A DNA stretch of 64,000 bases from Taxillus chinensis (taxonomy: Eukaryota > Streptophyta > Magnoliopsida > Santalales > Loranthaceae). Below, in pieces: positions 23,618-33,860 of the stretch (position 1 is its first letter; each line of letters starts with the position of its first letter). The translations under genes were made by a program, and so were the position numbers. The DNA lies in assembly GCA_023512835.1 (NCBI GenBank), contig CM042091.1, forward strand, positions 18,431,506-18,495,505, in the 5' to 3' direction. The notes beneath the pieces are model-generated. The model saw only the letters and a program-made list of their open reading frames with translations. It searched no databases and was not told where the DNA came from.

Positions 23618-23730
23618 GTTTTTTGGGGGGGGGGGGGGGGGGGGTGGGGAGGGGGGAGTTAGTTTTTGGTGGTTTTTTTTGTTTGTATTTGGGGGGGGGG
23701 GTAGAATAAATAATATAAAACAAAACCCTC
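21342..23730 (+). repeat. 3' LTR of the Ogre/Tat-like element, with poly-G blocks
   Basis: It opens TTGTACCCCTTTTGACC and follows LTR1 to the GAGGAGGCTTTCG phrase at about 23050, but is about 20% shorter (roughly 1.6 kb against 2.0 kb) through many 1-6 base gaps. From 23064 to 23453 it is almost pure G with A patches, including runs of 65 and 73 G. Then 23456-23514 repeats the Tekay-like LTR segment seen at 8884-8932, and 23525-23725 resembles LTR1 11640-11790 with more G runs. Reading frames here are low-complexity shadows. Confidence 0.6.
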
Positions 23731-23798
23731 TACTTTGGTGCTAAGGTCTTTTTCTCGTTGTTATCACTAACCCCTTATCCGTTCGGGTGCGAGCATGG

Positions 23799-24183
23799 TG
23801 TCACAGACCGAGGCTTATCCTAGCACACTTAGGCTATTTTGGGGTATTTCCCCCTTGTAAAGTGTTGTACTTAGCTTATAGAGTAAGTTGTAGAGATTTT
23901 AGATTTCGATCATATATGATGTCTCCTGGTGACATAGCCAGAAACATGTTAACAACTATATGTAGGGGAGTGATGTTGTAAAGCTTTCAAGCAATCAATA
24001 CAATCGTTTGTTGCCTTCATTTAAATCGATCTTCCGCTAAGCGCTTCCCTACACAATTGCTTTACAACGGATCGATGGGTTCCAATCCAAATACGACGAG
24101 TTAGGCTGACCTAGCGTTCCTTCGTATGGGTGGGAACTAGGTGCCGCACGGGTTAAGCTGCTATAAAGGTTGACCCCGTGACA
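23799..24183 (+). repeat. 5' LTR of the Reina-like element
   Basis: It begins TGTCACAGACCGAGG and ends GACCCCGTGACA, 385 bases, short as in Reina-lineage elements. It aligns over its whole length with 28916-29300. Confidence 0.95.
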
Positions 24184-24185
24184 AG

Positions 24186-24200
24186 TGGTATCAAAGCACG
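24186..24200 (+). other. Primer-binding site of the Reina-like element (initiator tRNA-Met type)
   Basis: TGGTATCAAAGCACG lies two bases after the 5' LTR and matches the standard TGGTATCAGAGC site with one change, G to A at the ninth base. Confidence 0.8.
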
Positions 24201-24250
24201 GTTAGTGCCAAAGTTCGGTGGAACAATCAAAACTTCGAGATGGTGCAAAA

Positions 24251-25622
24251 ATGACAAATAGAGGATCTGTTGTCATTAGTGGTGGCGACCACGAAGGCCG
24301 TGACAAGGAGCACCACGCTAAGGAGCGGAGGAGAGATAAGTTCGTTTCGAGGGAAACATGTTCGCTGGAGAGTCGGCTAGCCAAATTGGAGTTGGCGTTA
24401 GCCGAACAGATGGAGGTGGTCGAGGAGCACACTGAAAGCATCGAAAAGCTGGACTCAGAGGGTGAGGAAAGCTATGGGAGGATGCAAGGGCTTCTCAACT
24501 CCGTCATGGATGACATGAACTCTCGGTTTGACGGCCTAAAGGACACTCTCACGTCCCAAATCCTGGCGATGCAAGAGGAAATCAAAGAGATCAAGGCGGA
24601 TTGGTCTCTCTGCAAGATGGCGGTCACCCAAGGTGGTGTTGGCGGCCATTCCAGCTCTTAAATCGATGTGCCGAAACCTAAGACCTATGCCGGGTCAAGG
24701 AATGCGAGGGAATTAGACAACTTCCTCTGGACCATGGAGCAGTACTTCGATGCCTTGAACATTGTCGACGAGGCAAAGAAGGTGAAGACCGCTCCACTAT
24801 ACTTAGTCGATTCCGCTATGGTGTGGTGGAGGTGACGATATGTCGACAAGGAGTGCGGCCTATGCATTATCGACAATTGGGCAGATTTCAAGCGGGAGAT
24901 CAAGGCCCAGTTCTATCCCCAGAACGCAGAAGACGAGTCCCAGGCGAAACTTCGGCGCCTTACCCACAAAGGCACGGTGCGGGAGTACGTCCGTGAATTT
25001 TCCGAGCTGATATTGGAAATCCCGGATATGTCTGCGGAGGATTCATTATTTTCCTTCATGGACGGATTGCAACAATGGGCGAAATTGGAGCTGCAGCGGA
25101 GAAATGTGCAGGACCTGGCGTCGGCCATGGCGGTGGCCGAATCACTCATCGAGTACAAGAAGCCAGGAGAAAACCACTAGTTCTTCATCGACTTCCAAGG
25201 CGAACAGGTTCCACAAGGAGAAACATGGGGGAGACAACCGGAGTGAAGGAAAAGGGAGACCCTTCCAACCGTCTAAGGACTTTCGCCCAAAACAATTCGC
25301 GAATAGTTCCAAAGATGGGGAGAAGCCAAGGATCTCCTGTTTCCTTTGTGAAGGCCCTCACAAGGCGTTCGAGTGCCCGAAGCGCTCCAAGCTCTCCGCG
25401 ATGATCAACGAAGACGATGAGAGGAATGTGAGGGATCCACGACTTGGTTCCTTGCAACTCCTCAATGCAATCAAGGCGAAGGTGGAGGTGCCACCATCCG
25501 GACGACAGAAGGGCCGCATGTACATGCTCGCTAAGGCCAACAACCTTGAAACTAAGGCCTTGGTGGACACGGGTGCGACCAACAACTTCATCAAGGTCGA
25601 AGAAGCTTGTAGACTGGGATAA
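24251..25622 (+). pseudogene. Gag and protease of the Reina-like element
   Basis: From ATG 24251 a coiled-coil-like N terminus (KLELALAEQMEVVEEH) leads into the capsid domain (KTYAGSRNARELDNFLWTME, PLYLVDSAMVWW, FKREIKAQFYP, REYVREFSELIL). In-frame stops occur at 24659 (TAA), about 24835 (TGA) and 25178 (TAG); each is one C-to-T change from a sense codon. A frameshift near 25170 moves reading to the next frame, which has the zinc knuckle CFLCEGPHKAFEC (25339-25377) and the retropepsin site ALVDTGATNNFI (about 25558), whose DTG is intact. A 1-base loss near 25621 ends the frame. Confidence 0.88.
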
Positions 25623-25645
25623 TCTACAAGGAAGAGAAGGGCTGG

Positions 25646-28600
25646 TTGAAGGCGGTGAACTCCAGTGCCAGTCCAATCCATGGCGTGGCTCGAGGTGTTG
25701 AGCTAAGTATTGGCGAGTGGAGAGGCAAGGTGAATCTCTCCGTGGTGTCGATGGACGACTATCCCATGGTGATGGGGATGGAGTTCGTTGATCAGGTGCG
25801 GGCAATTCCAATTCCTAGCACCAACATAATGTGCATCATGGACGAGGGGAAAACATGCATAGTGAAAGTAATGCGGGAGGAAGAGCTCAAGGCGAGGTCT
25901 CTTTCGACGCTCCAACTGTCTAAAGGAGTTAGGCGACAGGAGCCAACCTTCATTGCTATGGTGAAGGAAGAATACCCAAGTGTTGGGGAGGAGCCCCCAA
26001 CCGAAGTGAAGACGGTCCTTGAAGAGTTTGGGGACGTTATGCCACCTGAACTCCCCAAACAACTTCTACCGAAGCGAGAGGTGGACCATAGGATCGAGCT
26101 AGAGGCCGGTGCAAGGCCTCACTGCTGCAGTGCCCTATCGGATGGCACCACCGGAGTTGGAGGAACTTCGGAAGCAATTGAAAGACTTGTTGGAGGCAGG
26201 GTTCATTCGGCCATCCAAAGTGCCATTTGGAGCACCGATGTTGTTCCAAAAGAAGCACAATGGGTCGATGCGGCTATGCACTGACTATAAGGTGCTAAAC
26301 AAGATTACGGTGAAGAACAGCTACCCCATCGCACTCATATCCGACCTATTTGATCAACTTGGTGCTGCGAGATGGTTCTCAAAGCTAGACTTGCGGTCGG
26401 GATATTGGCAAGTGCGGATAACCGAAGGTGATGAGGCAAAGACGGTGTGCGTCACAAGATACGGCTCTTACGAGTTCTTGGTGATGCCCTTTGGCCTCAC
26501 AAACGTCCCTGCCACATTCTGTACGTTGATGAACTGGATCTTCCAACCATACTTGGACAGATTCGTCGTAGTATACCTTGATGACATTGTCGTCTATAGC
26601 AAAACGTTGGAGGAACACAAGGCACACTTACGACAGGTTTTCCAAATCTTAAGGGAGAACCAACTCTTTGTGAAGAAGGAGAAATGTGACTTTGCGAAGA
26701 AGGAGGTGCGCTTCTTGGGTCACATCATTGGCGGCGGCAAACTAAAGATGGACAACAAGAAAGTGTTAGCCATTAAGGAATGGGAGACACCCAAGAAAGT
26801 CCCGGAGATGCGTTCCTTCCTTGGCTTGGTTAACTACTATAGAAGATTCATCCGCGGCTATTCCCACATTGCCGCACCCTTGACGGAACTATTAAAGAAA
26901 AACAAAACTTGGGTGTGGGATGATGCTTGTCGAGAGACATTTGAGAAGTTGAAGCAAGCGGTGACAAATGGACCGGTGATGGCCCTGCCGGACCATACGA
27001 AACCTTATGAAGTTCACAGCGATGCTTCAGACTTTGCTATCGGTGGAGTTTTTATGCAGGAGGGGCATCCTGTAGCATATGAAAGCCGAAAACTCAATGC
27101 CACCGAACGGAGGTACACGGTGCATGAAAAGGAGATGACGGCAGTTATGCATTGCCTTCGGGTGTGGAGGCATTACCTGCTAGGGTCCAAGTTTGTAGTG
27201 AAGACGGACAACATTGCTACGAGTTATTTTCTAACTCAAAGGAACTTAACTCCAAAGCAAGCACGTGGCAAGGACTCCTAGCGGAATTTGACTTTGTACT
27301 CGAGTACAAACCGGGCACAAATAATGTGGTGGCCGATGCACTAAGTCGGAAGGCGGAACTTGCAGCCATTAGCCAACTACAATTCCCCCTGGTGGACAAA
27401 CTAAAGGAAGGAATGGAGCACGACCCATTAGCCAAGTCCTTGGTGGAATGCGTCAAAGCTGGGAAGACGCGGCGATTTTGGCTATGGGATGACTTGCTCC
27501 ATACTCGAGGGGAACAGGTGTACGTTCCTAAATGGGAAAGTTTGAAGAGAGATATCCTCAAAGAATGTCACGAGTCGCGGTGAGCTGGCCATCCCGGAGT
27601 CGATCGTACCTTGGCATTGGTGGAACGGAGCTACTACTGGCCTTAACTTTACGAGGACGTTCAAGTGTACGTGAGGACTTGTCTTGTGTGCCAACCAGAC
27701 AAGATAGAGAATCGGCAATCGGCGGGACTGTTAGAACCTTTGCCTACTCTGGAAAGACCTTGGGAAAGTGTTTCGATGGACTTCATTGTTTGTCTCCCAA
27801 GATCCGAAGGATGCGGTACGATCATTGTGGTGGTCGACCGATTCTCTAAGTATGGAGTTTTCATTCCAGCTCCGAAGGACTGTACAGCAGACGACACGGC
27901 CCGACTATTCTTCAAGTACGTGGTGAAGTACTGGGGCATTCTAAAGACAATCGTGAGCGATCGGGACTCACGATTTACTGGCGGTTTTGGACCGAGCTGT
28001 TCCGGATAATGGGTTCGGACTTAAACTTTTCAACAAGTTTTCACCCACAAACAGACGGCCAAACGGAGCGTGTCAATGGCTTACTGGAGCTATACCTGAG
28101 GCACTATGTGAGTGCCAATCAAAGAGATTGGGCCAAGTTGCTGGACATAGCCCAATTCTCATATAACTTACAGAAGAGCGAGTCCACGAATGAGAGCCCG
28201 TTCGAACTCGCAACTGGGCAGCAACCATTAACGCCCACTTCCACCACTCGGGGGTATACTTGAAAGAGCCCCGCGACAAGTTTGCAAAAGGATGGCATGA
28301 ACAGACGAATCTGGCCCGGGCATACTTGCACAAAGCGGCAAAGAAGATGAAGAAGTGGGTGGATTAACAAAGGAGGCCCTTAGAATTTCAAGAAGGAGAC
28401 ATGGTGATGCTCGAACTCCTTTCGCGCCAAACCAAAGCACTTAGACAATTGCATAAGGGTTTGGTGCGCCGATATGAGGGGCCTTTCAAAGTACTTAAGA
28501 GAGTTGGGAATGTCTCATACAAACTGGACCTCCCGACTAACTTACAAAGGCATCCGGTGTTCCATGTTAGTTTGCTCAAGCCTTACCATGAAGACTTAGA

Positions 28601-28798
28601 AGAAATGAGCGGACAGCGGGTGGTGTGGACACCAACAGCATCAACAGGCAAGACCTACGACAAAGAGATAGAGAAAATCCATTCTCGTAGAGTCGTGCCA
28701 AGAAGAGGCGTAGATCCAAGCCGGGTGGAATACTACGTCCAATGGAAGAACAAGCCGGTTGAAGAGGCAAGCTGGGAGAAGGAAGAGGATCTGGAGTA
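25646..28798 (+). pseudogene. Pol of the Reina-like element: RT, RNase H, integrase, chromodomain
   Basis: The pre-RT spacer runs 25646-26115. The longest frame (26109-27281) holds RT motifs [36 protein letters not shown] and YLDD (about 26577), the thumb and RNase H ([30 protein letters not shown]). Later pieces are the RNase H end (27262-27583), integrase zinc finger with CLVC, core MDFIVCLP and VSDRDSRF (27665-28009), FHPQTDGQTERVNGLLELY (28009-28263), the GPFKVLKRVGNVSYKLDLP barrel (28401-28560) and a chromodomain ending YYVQWKNKPVEEASWEKE (about 28725-28790). Frameshifts lie near 26115, 27262, 27990 and 28262; stops lie near 27580 and 27640. Confidence 0.9.
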
Positions 28799-28915
28799 AT
28801 TCTCCAAGGAGATTGAAGAGTACTGTGAAGGAGTCGAACGCTACATCAGGCAGTTTGACGAGCTCGAGGAAGCCGAAGACGCAACGAGGACGCTGCGAAA
28901 TCGGGTGGGGGAGAA

Positions 28916-29300
28916 TGTCACGGATCGAGGCTTATCCTAGCACACTTAGGCTATTTTGGGGTATTTCCCCCTTGTAAAGTGTTGTACTTAGCTTATAGAG
29001 TAAGTTATAGAGATTTTAGATTTCGATCATATATGATGTCTCCTGGTGACATAGCCAGAAACATGTTAACATCTATATGTAGGGGAGTGATGTTGTAAAG
29101 CTTTCAAGCAATCAATACAATCGTTTGTTGCCTTTGTTTAAATCGATCTTCCGCTAAGCGCTTCCCTACACAATTGCTTTACAACGGATCGATGGGTTTT
29201 GATCCAAATACGACAAGTTAGGCTAACCTAGCGTTCCTTCGTACGGGTGGGAACTAGGTGCCACACGGGTTAAGCTGCTATAAAGGCTGACCCCGTGACA
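28916..29300 (+). repeat. 3' LTR of the Reina-like element
   Basis: The 385-bp copy begins TGTCACGGATCGAGG straight after the purine tract GGGTGGGGGAGAA and ends CCCCGTGACA. It differs from the 5' LTR at about 14 sites. Confidence 0.95.
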
Positions 29301-29350
29301 ATGGGGATTCACTAACCGGTTTTTGCGGGTCGGAAAGTCGGGGCGTGACA

Positions 29351-30700
29351 GATATTCTTGTACACTCCCAAAACCATGTAACTGAATGAAATATCATTAT
29401 AACATATTATACATATCATGTATCATTCAATATAACAACCACTGACCCATGTCCAGGAAGAAAATACAGTAGAGATACAAAACAATCAAAATGGGCATAG
29501 TCTCATACATCAATGAGGTTCGGTCTGCTCGATCTGCTTTACTGCAAACCCCATGGCTACCTCTTGCTTGAACCTGAAGGTCAAGATAACAACATAAGAT
29601 GGGCACAAAGGCTCAGTGGGTGACCTACAATACATTGCTCGTGTATACATGTGCTAGTGTAGACTGATACAATATCAATGAATACATAACCACACAACGA
29701 CGTCCACAGAATAGGATACTATGCAATACTAATAAAAGTATACACACACAAGGTCCACACCAACAAGTCACATAAATAGTTCATAACTCAGCTGATCAGC
29801 ACAGGGCAAGACTTTTACAGCTTGTTTGCCACAGTGGGAATGTAGCATGAAAAATAGCCACTCGAATGTCCAAAAGTTTGACTTGAATGTCCTAATCAAA
29901 TGTCTTCATCGAATGTCCGGATCGAATGTTTTGGTCGAATGTCCTGATTCAAATGTCATGATTTGAATGTCTTCATCGAATATCTACTGCATTAAGGCTC
30001 CTTTGAGTTTTCGACCGCAAAGTTGCTAAATTTACTGTTCATCATCGTTTTTACCCGTTTCTTGTCTGAAATAAACCCATCAGCCCCCAAACCCTCACAA
30101 ACCCTCCGAAAACTTATAAAACACATACTTAATACTATATATCAGGTTTTAATCACATATTATGCATTTAAATCACAAGATTTAACCCAAAGTTGAGTTT
30201 CTCCCAAAACCTAAGGTTCATACGAAATCAAACAAATCATGCCAAAATTATGCATATTAAGACAAAATCAAGGTAAAAAGTTCAATAACACCTACTTGGT
30301 AAGGATTCACGAATGAATCTACCCTAAACCCAAGATCCAAGCTCTGATTCGGCAAACTCCACCTCCAAGCTCTCTCTATGCTCTATCTCTACACTTTCTC
30401 TTTCACCAAGGCCGTGAAACATAATATAACAACCTACTGGGAGTCTCTTTCTCTCTCATCTATTTATACTCATCTCTTTAATTAATAAACATCCAAAATT
30501 ATATAACTAATCTTCCGAGGTCCCGCACTCCAAATTGAACCCAACTACAACCAAAACGCTCGTATTGCCGAGCACAATAACAACTAGATATCTTCATTAC
30601 AAAATAAAGATTATATCATAAATTAACCCAACCACGGGTTTCTACATCGACCTTATAGATCTTTGAGTCGTCTTCGAGTTTACAAACTTAGATAGATTTG
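29351..30700 (-). mobile_element. Tekay-like LTR fragment, minus strand
   Basis: No gene is present. Read on the minus strand it has TATAAATAG at about 30460-30468 followed by an AGAGAGAAAGAG leader, and upstream a TTCAATTTGGAGTGCGGGAC phrase that parallels CTCAATTTGGAGTCGGGACC at 7390 in the plus-strand LTR. I did not find the canonical ends, so the limits are approximate. From 29860 to 29995 the sequence repeats TCGAATGTCC-like units (about eight copies of CGAATGTC/TTGAATGTC). Confidence 0.55.
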
Positions 30701-31954
30701 TAGCAGTTTCAATAAATCAATTCCTTAACTAATAGTGTTTTTATTATATTGCGATCCAATGCGTTTAGACACATTTATAATTGTGTTTTGGTGTTGGACA
30801 ATAGGTAAAAGATGATTATTGAGGGTTAGAGGTTGAAGGGCTGGGTTATAGGGACAAAAAATAAACTGAGGGATGATGAACATAGGAAGTCGATGGTTGG
30901 CCGCAGCCAACTCCCATTGGTCGCACCCAACGGGGTTATATTTGGCGTGGAAAATTGGGTATGTGATAACTAGTATTGTTTAATCTCGGCCGATATAGAG
31001 TAAAATTTAATGTCTGAGAAGATTAGTCATGGACGACAAAGAGTTATTTGGGTATCTAATGAGTTTCACCACTACTAGTGTGGTTTCACTGCGATCGAGT
31101 GTCGGCCGGTTGTGGCTGGTGTACCGTCTATTGCGGCCGAAAATGCTAGTTTGTCCCGTTTTGTGTTTTTTCGCTTTGTTATCATTGTAATGCTTTGTAA
31201 AGACCTTGGAGGTCATAAGGGGACCTGTAAATACCCTGTGATGAAGAAAAAAAAGGCTTTTATGAGTCATGATATATTTTAAATACCTTATTTGAGACAT
31301 ATTGTGTATGTGTTGTTTGAAAATGTGTTGTAATGAGGTGAAGCGTATTATGTTGAACTATTTATCGTATGTTTGAAAATGTCTGCCTTATGTAGTGCTC
31401 ACCTTGTGGTTTACATTAATTGACATTTGCTATATATGAGAGTTTTTGTTTTGTGGCCTGTGTGGTTGAGGATGAGAGTATGTGTGACTGAGGTTGTGGT
31501 AGGCCATGAGGATGAGGATGAAAAAGGCTTGTGTGGTCTGTTTATGAACTGTTGAGTTATGAGGCTTGACAAAAATGATTAATTAAACTGTTAAACTATT
31601 TTTAATACGGCCATGACATAAGCACTCGTATGCACTTTCTCATATACAAGTTATGAGCATGGGATAGGCTGGGGAGACATGATTCCTACTAAATTGTGGT
31701 TTTCCACCTCTCCTGCTATATTTTTGTTTTCTTTTAGGTACCTATTGGAGTTAGGTGGAATAGCCGAGATGAAAACCAAATTAAAAGGCTTCCATTGTTT
31801 TATGCAGTTTCTCTTTGTTACTATTCATGTATTGAGGTGTGGTGAACCTAAATTGATGTTACCTTTTAATGGGAGAATTTTATATGAGATTTTGAATTAA
31901 ATGAGATATTGTGTTTGTATTTGTAAATTGTGTGGGCATCTTTTTTTATGTTGT
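30701..31954 (+). mobile_element. Tekay-like LTR fragment, plus strand, left part
   Basis: The last 650 bases, notably GGGGAGACATGATTCCTACT and CTGTATTTT-like lines around 31665-31760, match the 3' half of the Tekay-like LTR (8675-8770). It continues beyond the solo LTR at 33719-33860, which ends GACATGACA. The part 30701-31300 is AT-rich with no assignable content. Confidence 0.5.
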
Positions 31955-33013
31955 GCATGTGTCATGCCCCGGATTTACAACCCGAGGAAATCGGTTCGTG
32001 ACTCCGATTTACCACGCGGTGGATAAGGGATTAGGATAAATAATTCCACACAAAACATCATAAACATCCATAATAATTGTCCACAAGGCAAACCACATAT
32101 ATTTATTAAATTCAAATCTCTTTTACATTGTTTCCCTATTGGGGTTACAATAGTTCCTCAAAATAACACAATATAAAAAAAACCAAACAGTAAACTTAGT
32201 CTTCCACCCTGGGTGTCCCACTTAACGCCTGTAAGTTCCTGAAAAGAGAACAAATCACAACAGGAGGGGTGAGCAACCACAGATCAGTAGGGATCATGTC
32301 TCCCCAACCCATCCCATGCTCCTAGCTTCTACATGATGACATGCACAAGTGAAGTGTCATGACAATAAAATATAAACAGGTTATGAACAACATTTATAAT
32401 TAAGGCAACACGTAGGCAAGCACAACCATAGTCACAGCCACACAAGCTTCCACAATCACAACCATGCAGGCTCCACAACCACACAGGCTCCACAGCCACA
32501 TAGGCTACCACAATTCCACATAGCACACTTATAACCACAATACAGTAATACACATTCATAACACATCAAATAAACGCAAGCATTTAACATCCATCACCCA
32601 AGCCATTTTTAGGGTCAAGTTCACATGAAACATTATCAACCATAACCCTCTTATAATTCCCATGTTCCCCCTCCAAACTTTACCGTGAAACTATCTCGCA
32701 CGAATGCAACCCCACCACAAAACGGACCCTTCATCCCCACTAACCCCGAATTCATCAACGTCCACAAGCACAACTTGCCAATGAAAGCCAATATTCATAT
32801 AGGATATCACACCTATATGAATTTACATATATATATATATATACATACTAATTACCTCAAGGTCTAACCCTAGAACAAGTTCAAGAGGTACAGAATCCCT
32901 ACCTCGAGTTCGGTAGCGTTAGGGTTTGGAATCGGAAGATCCTCCTAGCTCCTTGCTCCTCTCCAAAGGTGCCTCTCTCTCCAAGAACGCAGTGGCAACG
33001 AACGTATCAAGAA

Positions 33014-33014
<1 letters not shown>

Positions 33015-33071
<57 letters not shown>
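33015..33071 (+). repeat. (TC)n microsatellite
   Basis: An uninterrupted TC dinucleotide run of about 57 bases inside the minus-strand solo LTR; on the sense strand it is a GA tract in the leader of the LTR transcript. Confidence 0.95.
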
Positions 33072-33073
<2 letters not shown>

Positions 33074-33149
33074 GACGACGGCTTCAGAAGAACAAAACCC
33101 TAAAAAGAATAAAAAAATAGAAAATCATATCGAGGGTATGCTACTGCAG

Positions 33150-33480
33150 AGACGACGTCGACCAAAAACAGGCGGGATCGACCACATCGACCACCCTTTT
33201 CTCGCGTCGACCAGACCCCACATCGACTAAACTTCACATCGCACAAGGTCGATCTCATGCTAGGTTGACCGCGTCAACCTCACATCGACCACTCTTTCGC
33301 ATCGACCAACACACAGGAAAGCTCTCAGGAAACTACACTTGGTCGACCTCGACCACATCGACCCCACGTCAAAATTAATCTCACATTGACCACAGCTCAA
33401 ACGACACACGTCGACTGCTCATTCTGCCAGGTCGACCACGTACGTCGACCTTTGCCACATCGACCAAGGCTGCATCGATC
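33150..33480 (-). repeat. Cluster of ACATCGACC / GGTCGATGT motifs
   Basis: About twenty copies of TCGACC, or one-base variants, in 330 bases, many as CACATCGACCAC, at irregular spacing of 10-25 bases. It is inside the solo LTR. Confidence 0.8.
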
Positions 33481-33718
33481 AGCCTACACACGAAAATTCC
33501 AACTTACCTTTATCCAAAATAATTTGGCTTCCATGGCACTACTCCAGAATCCCTGTAAGGGGCGCTGCCCCCTTGACCCCTGCTCGCTCACTGGGCAACG
33601 AGATCCCCGCCGAGGCGCTATGTCCTCAGACTCCCGCTAACCATCTGGACAAGAGTCCTTGCCCAAACAAACAACTGACTAACTCCTCTAATCCACAAAC
33701 ACGGGTCATTACAGCATG

Positions 33719-33860
33719 AGTATATGAACAGGTGGGAACAACGCTCGTAGTGTTGTAGTTCCCTTGTGGTTTAGTGTATAATTTGACCCCTTTGCGCCTA
33801 TGAGTGTGTGTAGGCGAGTCACTAATTAGTTTCCTCATGTTGAAAATCTAAGACATGACA
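33719..33860 (+). mobile_element. Right end of the plus-strand Tekay-like LTR fragment
   Basis: This short stretch follows the GCATG duplication and ends CTAAGACATGACA, the CA-type LTR end. It completes the fragment interrupted by the solo LTR. Confidence 0.5.

Larger units (their letters stand above)
8932..23730 (+). mobile_element. Ogre/Tat-like Ty3 retrotransposon, full layout but heavily damaged
   Basis: The order is LTR (about 8932-12072), primer-binding site, long Gag (12985 to about 15330), protease (about 16390-16700), reverse transcriptase (about 17400-18150), RNase H (18280-18760), integrase (about 18850-19620), C-terminal tail to 20110, a 3' region with tandem repeats (20740-21260), a polypurine tract (21328-21341) and the second LTR (from about 21342). 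Motifs come from every frame, shifting often within 50-150 bases, far more than ordinary decay in the neighbouring elements. It is inserted in the Tekay-like 3' LTR. About 100 bp at the start of LTR1 and about 310 bp at the end of LTR2 appear to be missing. Confidence 0.75.
23799..29300 (+). mobile_element. Reina-like Ty3 chromovirus, complete with two LTRs, target-site duplication ATGG
   Basis: A 5502-bp element with two 385-bp LTRs, a primer site, Gag, Pol with chromodomain and a purine tract before LTR2. The target duplication ATGG is at 23795-23798 and 29301-29304. Joining the flanks restores the Tekay-like LTR end (GAGCATGGGGATTC), which the minus-strand copy near 55010 supports (GGGCATGAGGATTC). 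The LTRs differ at about 14 of 385 positions, 13 of them transitions. Coding frames carry stops and frameshifts, so it is non-autonomous. Confidence 0.92.
888..29350 (+). mobile_element. Tekay/Del-like Ty3 chromovirus, decayed, with nested insertions
   Basis: A Ty3-type retrotransposon read left to right: Gag tail and protease (888-1375), reverse transcriptase (1514-2205), RNase H remnant (2206-2540), integrase (5300-6260), a C-terminal tail (6260-6505), a polypurine tract AAGAGGGAGAGGA just before 7127, and the 3' LTR (7127-29350). The tail has the ETWE and YPELFEDE-like ending typical of the Del/Tekay lineage. Three insertions interrupt it: a nested solo LTR pair at 2543-5139, an Ogre/Tat-like element at about 8932-23730 and a Reina-like element at 23799-29300. 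Stops and frameshifts throughout make it non-autonomous. The 5' LTR and most of Gag are outside the window or lost. Confidence 0.8.
7127..29350 (+). repeat. 3' LTR of the Tekay-like element, split by two insertions
   Basis: The LTR starts TGTAATGACCCGTGTTTGGG at 7127, right after a purine tract, and ends GTCGGGGCGTGACA at 29350. Native parts are 7127-8931, about 23731-23798 and 29305-29350, roughly 2 kb in all. It shares its first 18 bases with the solo LTR on the minus strand at 31960-33713. A promoter TATAAATAGA lies at 7454-7463, followed by a GA-rich leader. Short GCCTGAGAGGCA-type repeats occur at 8430-8560. The insertions are the Ogre/Tat-like element and the Reina-like element. Confidence 0.8.
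31960..33713 (-). mobile_element. Solo LTR of the Tekay-like family, target-site duplication GCATG
   Basis: In the plus-strand view it runs TGTCATGCCCCGG to GGGTCATTACA, 1754 bases, with perfect GCATG at 31955-31959 and 33714-33718. The reverse complement begins TGTAATGACCCGTGTTTG, identical over 18 bases to the start of the LTR at 7127. It contains an AT run (32827-32843), a TC microsatellite (33015-33071) and a cluster of TCGACC motifs (33150-33480). There is no coding domain, so it is the product of LTR-LTR recombination. Confidence 0.9.

Noticed and set aside
22928..23745. Long Gly-rich and Pro-rich proteins (up to 214 residues) on both strands
   Set aside because: They are translations of poly-G runs with A patches, probably assembly artefact; no start context, no domain.
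33015..33071. Ser/Leu repeat peptide
   Set aside because: Translation of a (TC)n microsatellite.
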